64,000 nt of DNA from Gemmatimonadota bacterium. GTDB taxonomy: Bacteria; Latescibacterota; UBA2968; UBA8231. The notes under the pieces are model-generated. The model was given only the letters and a program-made list of their open reading frames with translations, had not been told where the DNA came from and ran no database searches. The stretch lies in the NCBI GenBank assembly GCA_018672475.1, contig JABHFS010000076.1, positions 62,001 to 126,000 of the forward strand, read 5' to 3'. Shown here piece after piece: positions 6,970 to 14,237 of this stretch (its first letter is position 1; each line of letters opens with the position of its first letter). A program made the position numbers and the translations under genes.

Positions 6970-9789
6970 TTGCTGGGAATGGGCAGATCGGGTCAGACTG
7001 TAAATGAAGGTATAGACGCACTAGAAGAATCTGAACGGGGGGTGCGCGGCCGAGATGCACTAAAAGGAGCAATTATGGAAACGGCGATAGACTGTATTAT
7101 CGTTATGGACCACGAGGGCAAGATACTCGAATTTAACAGGGCCGCCGAAGAGACCTTCGGCTACGACCGCGGGGAGGTCGTCGGCGAAGTGCTCAGCGAC
7201 AAGATTATGTCCGTCGCCCGCGGCGCAGGGTTTGCGGAGGAGTTGAAGCGCTATCTGGAGATGGGCGCATGGGATTTGCTCGATCGGCGCGTCGAACTTG
7301 AGATGAGGCGGGCTGACGGTCGCGAATTCCCCGTAGAAATGGGGCTGACGGCGCTGGTGTACGACAAGCAGCCGATTTTCACCGCTTATTTGCACGATAT
7401 AACCGAGCGGCGGCGCAGCGAAGAGCAGATCCGCAATTTGGCCAAGTTTCCCGACGAGAACCCGAGCCCCATCCTTCGGGTTGGCTGCGACGGCATGGTG
7501 CTCTATTCCAATCTACCCGGTCAAATCGTGCTCGATGTCTGGAACGGCGAAGTGGGGCATGTATTGCCCGAGTCTTGGGCGCGGGCCTTTATCGACGTCT
7601 ACTCGCACAATACCAACACCGAGTTTGAGGTCATCTGCGGCGAACGGATCATGTCCTTGATCTGCGCCCCGATCGCCGAAGCCGGTTATACTAACCTCTA
7701 CGGCCGCGATATCACCGATAAAAGGCGCCAAAACCGGTTGGCACTGCTCAACGCGGAAATCGGTATCGCGCTGACTACGGGCGAAAGTCTACGCGAGATG
7801 CTGCAAGCCGTCACTGAGGCGATCGTTCGACAGCTCGACGCCGCTTTTTCGCGCATCTGGACCGTCGACGAGGAGTGTGACGAACTGGTGTTACAGGCTA
7901 GCGCCGGACTCTACACTCATCTTGACGGCGGCCATGCCCGGGTTCCGATCGGCGAATATAAAATCGGCTTAATCGCCTCGGAGCGTAAACCGCACACCAG
8001 CAATAATGTGTTGGAGGACCCGCGTCTCAGCGATCCCGAATGGGCCAAGCGCGAGGGGATGGTCTCATTTGCCGGCTGCCCACTGATCGTCGATGGGCGG
8101 CTGCAAGGGGTGATCGCGATGTTCGGCAGGGCGCCGCTCGAACTCGAGACGCTGAGCGCGCTGGAAGTTATCAGTAACTCGGTAGCGATGTCGATAGATC
8201 GCAAGCGCAAAGAGGAGGAATTGATCCAGGCCCGCGACGCGGCCGAGAGTGCCAGTCGTGCTAAGAGTGCCTTCCTGGCCAATATGAGCCACGAGATCCG
8301 CACCCCGATGAACGCTGTCATCGGCATGACCGAACTCACTCTCGACACGGGCCTCGACGACGAACAAAGCGAATACCTCGAGATCGTCAAAACCTCGGCC
8401 TACTCGCTGCTGCATTTGATTGACGATATCCTCGACCTCTCCAAAATAGAAGCCGGAGAACTCAGCCTCGACAACACAGCCTTCGACCTGTGCGACACCG
8501 TTGAGGGCTGTGTCAAAACCCTGGCCTTTCGCGCGCGGGAGAAAAACCTCGAGCTGATCTCTCATATCGACGAGGACGTTGTCAATGCGCTGGTAGGCGA
8601 TCCGTTGCGACTCAGGCAACTGTTGGTCAACCTGCTCTCCAACGCCGTCAAGTTCACCGAAAAGGGCGAAATAACCGTCGGCGTTCACTGCCACGACCAG
8701 GGTAAGGACCGGACGACCCTGCGATTTGAAATTCGCGATACCGGCATCGGTATTGCCACCGGGAAACTCGAGCAGATCTTCGACTCCTTTACCCAAGTCG
8801 ACGCCTCGATCACCCGCCGCTACGGCGGAACGGGATTGGGTCTGTCGATCAGTGCCGAGCTCGCTGCGCTAATGGGCGGCGAAATCTGGGTCAAAAGCGT
8901 GGAAGGTTCGGGCAGCACCTTCGCCTTCACCGCCCAGTTTCTGCATCAGAGCCACTCTGCCATACCGGCCAAATCGCCCGAAGACTTGTTGGCGGCTGAA
9001 GGCAGCACGATCGGCAAGAGCCTGCACATCCTGATTGCTGAGGACAATGCATTCAACCAAAAGCTCGCCACCGGCCTACTGAAAAAATGGGGCCATAGCG
9101 TCATCCTCGCCAACAATGGCCAAGAGGCCTTGGACCTGATGGAGGGCAACCTCTTCGACGCGGTGCTTATGGATGTGCAGATGCCGGTCAAAGACGGCCT
9201 CGAAACCACTCGCATCTTGCGGCAACGGGAAGAGGGTAGCGGGCGGCGCGTGCACGTGATCGGCCTGACAGTGCACGCGATGGAGGGTGACCGCGAAGAC
9301 TGTATCGCAGCTGGGATGGACGATTACGTCTCCAAACCCATCAAATCGCAAGCGCTCGACCGAGCCCTCGCGGCCGCGCAATCTCCATCCGCACGGGATC
9401 AACCCACCGTCGCGCCAGTACCTCCCTCGCCCACCTTCGACCGAGCGGCTGTACTCGATCGCTGCGGCGGCGACGAGGCCCTGCTAAGCGAGTTGGTGGT
9501 AGTTTTCCAGCAAGACCTGCCGGGCTACCTGGATGGGGTAAAGACAGCTATCGAGCAAAACGACAATGAGGGAATAGCCCGCACGGCCCATATTCTCAAA
9601 GGCCCTTTGGGCACCCTGGGTTTTTTCACGGCCGGGGCTTTGGCCCTAGATCTGGAAGTCATGGGCCGCACCAACAATATCGGCGAAGCCAGCACCTCTT
9701 TTGGCACACTCAGCAAAGAGCTAGCTAAACTCGAGCCCTTGCTCATAGAGCTTTCCGGCGACAAATCACTGGCGACGGACGCCGATTAA
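6970..9789 (+). CDS. Hybrid sensor histidine kinase (PAS-GAF-HisKA-HATPase-REC-HPt)
   Basis: A 939-residue multidomain phosphorelay sensor. Order: a PAS domain (residues about 35-150, CIIVMDHEGKILEFNRAAEE), a degenerate second PAS (about 155-255), a GAF domain (about 265-400), HisKA with the phospho-accepting His441 in NMSHEIRTPMNAVIG, and HATPase_c with LLVNLLSNAVKFTEKG, DTGIGI and GGTGLGLSI. Then comes a receiver with Asp735 in VLMDVQMPVKDG and a C-terminal HPt with His874 in TAHILKGPLGTLGF. No transmembrane segment is evident, so it is probably cytosolic. The TTG at 6970 is the longest start; ATG 7075 has AAAAGGAG in front but would trim the PAS domain. It lies directly behind an Amt pseudogene, and an ancestral Amt-kinase fusion is possible. 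Confidence 0.93.
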   Translation: MLGMGRSGQTVNEGIDALEESERGVRGRDALKGAIMETAIDCIIVMDHEGKILEFNRAAEETFGYDRGEVVGEVLSDKIMSVARGAGFAEELKRYLEMGAWDLLDRRVELEMRRADGREFPVEMGLTALVYDKQPIFTAYLHDITERRRSEEQIRNLAKFPDENPSPILRVGCDGMVLYSNLPGQIVLDVWNGEVGHVLPESWARAFIDVYSHNTNTEFEVICGERIMSLICAPIAEAGYTNLYGRDITDKRRQNRLALLNAEIGIALTTGESLREMLQAVTEAIVRQLDAAFSRIWTVDEECDELVLQASAGLYTHLDGGHARVPIGEYKIGLIASERKPHTSNNVLEDPRLSDPEWAKREGMVSFAGCPLIVDGRLQGVIAMFGRAPLELETLSALEVISNSVAMSIDRKRKEEELIQARDAAESASRAKSAFLANMSHEIRTPMNAVIGMTELTLDTGLDDEQSEYLEIVKTSAYSLLHLIDDILDLSKIEAGELSLDNTAFDLCDTVEGCVKTLAFRAREKNLELISHIDEDVVNALVGDPLRLRQLLVNLLSNAVKFTEKGEITVGVHCHDQGKDRTTLRFEIRDTGIGIATGKLEQIFDSFTQVDASITRRYGGTGLGLSISAELAALMGGEIWVKSVEGSGSTFAFTAQFLHQSHSAIPAKSPEDLLAAEGSTIGKSLHILIAEDNAFNQKLATGLLKKWGHSVILANNGQEALDLMEGNLFDAVLMDVQMPVKDGLETTRILRQREEGSGRRVHVIGLTVHAMEGDREDCIAAGMDDYVSKPIKSQALDRALAAAQSPSARDQPTVAPVPPSPTFDRAAVLDRCGGDEALLSELVVVFQQDLPGYLDGVKTAIEQNDNEGIARTAHILKGPLGTLGFFTAGALALDLEVMGRTNNIGEASTSFGTLSKELAKLEPLLIELSGDKSLATDAD

Positions 9790-9819
9790 GCGAATGGCGG
9801 TCTCAATCGTTGACCTTGT

Positions 9820-10839
9820 TCAGCGCCGCATGAATTCCGCCACGTCGATTAGTTCACCCGCCCTGCGCGCCGATTCCCATCCAGCCAATACCGGGCCCAA
9901 CGAATAGAGACCATCGGAATAGTCGTTGAGGATTAGTGTGCTGTCACCGGTGCGCACGGCCTCGGTGAAGGCTTGATCCTGAGCGAACCACGGGTCGAAT
10001 TCTTCGGGTTCGTAGACGATCTCCCCGTTGACTTCGATGCGCTCGTACATCCACAGCGCCAGATACCCTCCCTCATAAAATATGGTGAAGCGCGGTTCGT
10101 CCCCAGGTGCAGTCGGCGTTGTGGCGAGGAAGGTCGAGCTCATCGGCGCCCCGTTTTCCAATAGGAAGTTGAAAGAGCACGAAAGTGGTTTGTTGTAGGC
10201 CGGCGGGTGATGGTAGAAGGCTTGTGCCTTGACGAAGTTAAGACCGGTCATATAACGCGTGTAGTCCACCGCGTGTACTCCCCAGTCGAAAGCGTGGCCG
10301 CCGGCCTTGTCCATCTGGTAATGCCAGTTTTGCGGGTCGGCTACGTCCGCTTGGAGAGGTGCCAAGCCGCCGATATTCTGAAAGCGGACATGGGTGACGG
10401 TCTTGTCGGCGAGCAGACGTCGGGCTTCCTGGAAGAGTGGGCGGTAGCGTTCGCGGAAGCACACGGTCGACAGCACGCCGCCCTCGTCGACGGCGTCGGC
10501 GATGCGCCGGGCGACCTCCATCCGCGTCGACTGCGGCTTTTCGCTGAAGAGGTGGATGCCGCTCGCGGCGGCGGCGGCCTCGACATCGGTGCGGGCGAAA
10601 GCCGGGACGATCGAGTAGAGCGCGTCGAGTTCCGCTTCTGCCAGCATTTGGTGGGGGTCTTGGTAGGTCAACGGGATCGAGTAGGCGGCGGCCGCATCGG
10701 CGAGGGCCGCCGGGTTGGGGTCACTGGCGGCGACGAGTTCGACGTGCGGCAATCGGCTTAGGTTCGGCAGGTGGGTCTGGTTGGCGAATCGGCCGGTGCC
10801 GTAGATGCCGATGCGCACCGTGTCCTTGTTTGCGTCCAT
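9820..10839 (-). CDS. Gfo/Idh/MocA family NAD(P)-dependent oxidoreductase
   Basis: This is a sugar or cyclitol dehydrogenase-like protein. The Rossmann motif RIGIYGTGRFANQTHLPNL is at residues 8-26. The family motif HLFSEKPQS supplies the EKP lysine, and the C-terminal alpha/beta domain includes GGHAFDWGVHAVDYTRYMTG with a likely catalytic histidine. It has 339 residues, the normal length. An AAGGAAT site precedes ATG 10839. It converges on the hybrid kinase and diverges from the methyltransferase gene. The substrate is unknown; the carbohydrate-rich neighbourhood favours a sugar or uronate derivative. Confidence 0.9.
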   Translation of the reverse strand: MDANKDTVRIGIYGTGRFANQTHLPNLSRLPHVELVAASDPNPAALADAAAAYSIPLTYQDPHQMLAEAELDALYSIVPAFARTDVEAAAAASGIHLFSEKPQSTRMEVARRIADAVDEGGVLSTVCFRERYRPLFQEARRLLADKTVTHVRFQNIGGLAPLQADVADPQNWHYQMDKAGGHAFDWGVHAVDYTRYMTGLNFVKAQAFYHHPPAYNKPLSCSFNFLLENGAPMSSTFLATTPTAPGDEPRFTIFYEGGYLALWMYERIEVNGEIVYEPEEFDPWFAQDQAFTEAVRTGDSTLILNDYSDGLYSLGPVLAGWESARRAGELIDVAEFMRR

Positions 10840-10902
10840 GGGGGGATTCCTTAATTTAGCAGGGTTTTAATCGTGAATATTACCTCTATACAGCAGAGCG
10901 AT

Positions 10903-11547
10903 ATGGCTAAGAAAAAGAAAAAGGAAAAAGAAACTACGCGCCAGGCGTACGGTATCACGGTACTCAAGGCAAGCGATTCGAGGGTGCGCGAGCTCAAGAA
11001 GAACTTCACGCCTTTCATCCACGGCAACAAGTTTTGGAACTCGAGTTGGTGCGTGATGGATTTTTTGTCGCAACAGGGTTTGCCGTCGGAGTCGCGGGTA
11101 TTAGAAATCGGCTGCGGTTGGGGCTTGGCCGGGATGTATTGTGCCAAAAATTACGGTGCCGAGGTGCGGGGGATGGATGCGGATTCGGCTGTATTTCCCT
11201 ACCTGGAGCTGCACGCCGAGGTCAACGAGGTCGAAATGGAGACCTGGCGCTGCAAGTTCGAGAAGGTTAAAAAGAAAGACCTCAAAGGCACAAGTCTGAT
11301 TATTGGCGCCGACATCTGCTTTTGGGACGAAATGGTCGAACCGGTCTACAAGCTGATCAAGAAGGCGATGAAGGTGGGTGTCGGGCAGGTCATTATCGCC
11401 GATCCGGGGCGCCCGCCCTTTCACCGGTTGAGCGAAAAGGTGATCAAGAAGTTCGGCGGCGAGGTCAAAGAGTGGAAGATCGACGAAGAGGTCAAAGCCG
11501 AAGCCTTTTTGCTGATCGCCGGTAGCCTACCGGAAACGTCGTCTTGA
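10903..11547 (+). CDS. Class I SAM-dependent methyltransferase
   Basis: The protein has a 7-beta-strand methyltransferase core: motif I is VLEIGCGWGLAGMYCAK, followed by EVRGMDADSAVFPYLELHAE as motif II and a later SLIIGADICFWDEM strand. It resembles the lysine-methyltransferase-like METTL/PrmA group by the position of these motifs, but the target (protein or small molecule) is not evident. The N-terminus is unusually basic (MAKKKKKEKETTRQ). I start at ATG 10903, giving 214 residues; a GTG at 10873 in the same frame would add 10 residues. The next gene begins by overlapping its stop codon, suggesting translational coupling. Confidence 0.8.
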   Translation: MAKKKKKEKETTRQAYGITVLKASDSRVRELKKNFTPFIHGNKFWNSSWCVMDFLSQQGLPSESRVLEIGCGWGLAGMYCAKNYGAEVRGMDADSAVFPYLELHAEVNEVEMETWRCKFEKVKKKDLKGTSLIIGADICFWDEMVEPVYKLIKKAMKVGVGQVIIADPGRPPFHRLSEKVIKKFGGEVKEWKIDEEVKAEAFLLIAGSLPETSS

Positions 11548-12590
11548 GCGACTGGCGTGGCGCGTTAACGCGGGGGTTGGTTATTCCGGCGCACCCGCTC
11601 GCCCTCGACAAAAACCGCAAGCTCGACGAACGCCGGCAGTGCGCGTTGAGCCGTTATTATTTGGCGGCCGGCGCGGGCGGGTTGGCCGTCGGTGTGCACA
11701 CCACGCAATTCGAGATCCGCGACGAGAGTGTGGGCTTGTTCCGGCCGGTGTTGGAATTGGCCTCGGAGATCATGCAAAACGAGGCACAGCCCGACTGCGT
11801 GCGTATTGCCGGGGCCGTAGGGCCAACGGTGCAGGCGGTGGCTGAAGCCGCGTTGGCGAAGGAGTTGGGGTATCACGCGGTGTTGCTGAGTTTGGCTGCG
11901 CTCAAAGAGGTCGATGACAACGCGTTGATCGAGCATTGCAGGCAAGTGGCTGAGGTGATGCCGGTGGTGGGGTTTTATCTGCAACCGGCGGTCGGCGGGC
12001 GGGTATTGGGCTATGCCTTTTGGCGACGTTTCGTCGAGATCGAGAATGTGGTGGCGATCAAGATCGCGCCTTTCAACCGCTATCAGACGATTGATGTCTT
12101 GCGCGCGGTGGCTCGCTCGGGACGCGCTGGCGAGATCGCGCTTTATACTGGCAACGACGACAATATCGTGCTCGATTTATTGACGCCGCATGTATTTTCG
12201 CGCGGCGGAGAAACGGTGGAACTGCGTTTTGTGGGCGGGTTGTTGGGGCATTGGGCGGCGTGGACGAAGCCGGCGGTGGAATTACTTGAGGAATGTCGGC
12301 AGATCAACGCGGCGGCCGGCGAGATTCCGCGGGAGATGTTGCAGCGGGCGATCGAAGTGACCGATGCCAATGCCGCCCTTTTTGACGCAGCCAATGGTTT
12401 TGAGGGCTGTATCGCGGGGATTCACGAGATCTTGCGGCGACAGGGGTTGTTGCAGGGAATCTGGTGTTTGAACGAGGCGGAGTGTTTATCGCCCGGACAG
12501 GCCGCGGAGATAGATCGGGTCTACGCCGCTTATCCGCACCTCAACGACGACGCTTTTGTCGCAGCGCACCGGGATGAGTGGTTGCGCTGA
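11544..12590 (+). CDS. Dihydrodipicolinate synthase (DapA/NanA) family aldolase
   Basis: A class I TIM-barrel lyase of the DHDPS/N-acetylneuraminate lyase superfamily that forms a Schiff base with a 2-oxo acid. The Schiff-base lysine is likely Lys173 in VVAIKIAPFNRYQT, and GFYLQPAVGG holds the usual tyrosine strand. The N-terminal TRGLVIPAHPLALDKNRKLD stands where DapA has its AMVTPF-type start. It has 348 residues, longer than DapA (about 290), with an extended C-terminus. The TTG start overlaps the methyltransferase stop (TTGA). It is probably catabolic (a sugar-acid aldolase or dehydratase) rather than lysine biosynthetic. A terminator follows. Confidence 0.8.
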   Translation: MSDWRGALTRGLVIPAHPLALDKNRKLDERRQCALSRYYLAAGAGGLAVGVHTTQFEIRDESVGLFRPVLELASEIMQNEAQPDCVRIAGAVGPTVQAVAEAALAKELGYHAVLLSLAALKEVDDNALIEHCRQVAEVMPVVGFYLQPAVGGRVLGYAFWRRFVEIENVVAIKIAPFNRYQTIDVLRAVARSGRAGEIALYTGNDDNIVLDLLTPHVFSRGGETVELRFVGGLLGHWAAWTKPAVELLEECRQINAAAGEIPREMLQRAIEVTDANAALFDAANGFEGCIAGIHEILRRQGLLQGIWCLNEAECLSPGQAAEIDRVYAAYPHLNDDAFVAAHRDEWLR

Positions 12591-12613
12591 GTGTTTGGTG
12601 TTATCGCATGATG

Positions 12614-12642
12614 GGGGAAGTCGGAGACGGCTTCCCCTTTTT
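12614..12642 (+). terminator. Rho-independent terminator after the DapA-like gene
   Basis: GGGGAAG (12614-12620) pairs with CTTCCCC (12631-12637) around a 10-base loop and is followed by five T residues, 23 bases after the stop codon. Confidence 0.8.
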
Positions 12643-12973
12643 GGGTGGTTTCGCATAACGGGAGGTCACCGAGCCGGACGGCCAACGTCGGCGGATGGTG
12701 TCCATCCGCTATGAAAGAACAGGGCCGCGGGCGGATGCGCTTGCCGTAGAGTACCGGCTATTGCAGCTTTTGCAGAGTCATTTGACGAGGGCCGTATCCG
12801 CGACCTTGTGTTTTCTGCCTTTCACATGCTCGGGGCTCGGCGAGATGACCGCGTTCTTTGTCCCCGGCGGAGTGGATATAAACTAAGAGACGATTCGAAG
12901 CGACTTCCGCTATTTTATTGATCCGACTTTTGCCGGGCTCGATACGCGATAGTCTATATATTTTGCTTATACC
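12643..12973. other. Gene-free stretch, possibly an eroded coding remnant
   Basis: No complete gene fits here. On the plus strand one frame reads MVSIRYERTGPRADALAVEY from 12695. After a frame change near 12777 it continues as FDEGRIRDLVFSAFHMLGAR, so it could be the frameshifted trace of an old gene. I do not recognise the family, and chance cannot be excluded in GC-rich DNA. Confidence 0.25.
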
Positions 12974-13020
12974 ATAAAAGCGCAGCGGCAAGATATCTTT
13001 CCTTGCCGCTGCGCTTTTAT
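12974..13020. terminator. Bidirectional terminator, 19-bp perfect hairpin
   Basis: ATAAAAGCGCAGCGGCAAG (12974-12992) is perfectly complementary to CTTGCCGCTGCGCTTTTAT (13002-13020) around a 9-base loop. One arm starts with an A run and the other ends with a T run, so it can terminate transcription from both sides. It lies between the plus-strand DapA-like gene and the 3' end of the minus-strand dehydrogenase. Confidence 0.85.
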
Positions 13021-13050
13021 ATTGCGAATGCTTTTTAAGCCTAAATCGAT

Positions 13051-14019
13051 CTAGAACCAATTCTCCTTGTCGACGACATTGAGCAATGCCTCGCCTTTAG
13101 CCAGGCGTTGGCAGTTTTCGACGAGTAGTTCGCGTCGGCGGTCTTCGAGATAGGGGCCGGCCGCCGCGATATGCGGGGTCATCAGGAAGTTGGGTGCCGT
13201 CCACAGCGGATGGCCCTCGGGCAGCGGCTCGGTTTCGAAGACGTCGAGCGCTGCGCCGGCGATCTGGCCTTCGCGCAGGGCCTGGTCTAGGTCGGCCAAG
13301 CTGACGTTTGATCCACGGCCGATATTGATGAAATAGGCGCTGTCCTGCATTTGCTCGAATTTAGCGCAGGTGAAGAGGCCTTCGGTATTGGGCGTCTGCG
13401 GTGCGGTGAGGATGACGAAGTCGGCTTGTGGCAGGATCTTATCGAGCGCGTCGGGGTGGTGTAACTCGTCGACGCCGGTGGGGGTCTCCTTGATCCGGGG
13501 GTCAATGCCGACGGTTTTCATACCCCAGTTTTTGCACTGGCGGGCCGTCTCGGCGCCGATGCCGCCGACGCCGATGATCAATGCGGTCGACTCGGGCAGG
13601 TAGGTCGCCGGGCTCGATTCGCCACCCGGACGCCAATGGCCCTCGAATTGGTCGCGGAAATACATGTGCATGCCGCGCGAAAATGCCAATACGAAGGCCA
13701 TGATGTGCGCGGAAATATGGTCGTTGAAAATGCCGCGGAAGTTGGTCGCAACGATATTGCTGGCGATCAACTCGGGAAAATAAAAACCTTTGGCCGGTCC
13801 GGCCGCCGGTGCGGCAAGCCATTCGAGTTGGGAGGCGGCCGCCAAGAGTTCGGAGTCCAAGGTGCCGAAGCAGGCCCGGGCGTCGCTCAAGGCACTCAGG
13901 GCTTCTTCGCGGTTTTCGCAGTGGACGATTTCGAGATCGGGGACGGCTGTTGTCATAGCCTCGGCCAGGTAGCGGGTGCGCTCGCCCGAAGGGGGGAGGA
14001 AGACGAATTTATAGGACAT
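13051..14019 (-). CDS. D-isomer-specific 2-hydroxyacid dehydrogenase
   Basis: An NAD(P)-dependent 2-hydroxyacid dehydrogenase of the D-2-HDH superfamily (glyoxylate/hydroxypyruvate reductase-like). The nucleotide-binding region is TALIIGVGGIGAETARQCKN. Catalytic elements are visible in order: an arginine in INIGRGSNVSLADLDQAL, a glutamate in LDVFETEPLPEGHPLW, and the histidine in NFLMTPHIAAAGPY. The start at ATG 14019 (MSYKFVFLPPSG) has AAAGGA just upstream; a longer open frame exists but lacks a ribosome site. This gives 322 residues, the usual size. It probably reduces a 2-oxo acid or oxidises a sugar-acid-derived hydroxy acid. Confidence 0.9.
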   Translation of the reverse strand: MSYKFVFLPPSGERTRYLAEAMTTAVPDLEIVHCENREEALSALSDARACFGTLDSELLAAASQLEWLAAPAAGPAKGFYFPELIASNIVATNFRGIFNDHISAHIMAFVLAFSRGMHMYFRDQFEGHWRPGGESSPATYLPESTALIIGVGGIGAETARQCKNWGMKTVGIDPRIKETPTGVDELHHPDALDKILPQADFVILTAPQTPNTEGLFTCAKFEQMQDSAYFINIGRGSNVSLADLDQALREGQIAGAALDVFETEPLPEGHPLWTAPNFLMTPHIAAAGPYLEDRRRELLVENCQRLAKGEALLNVVDKENWF

Positions 14020-14237
14020 AGTTTTCCTTTCGCTGTCTGGAGCATCGCCCTTGGGCGATGAGTGGGTCCGGCGAAGAATATATCGCAAGGGAGTTATGGC
14101 GACAATTGAGCAAGAAAAAGTTGACTGGATGTACCTTTAATGCGTCCATATATTTGTGGGAAATTAATGCGGTGTATTCGGGTGAATACAATGTCGGAAG
14201 TTTCACCTCGGGTAACCCTATTTATAATTAATAATCA

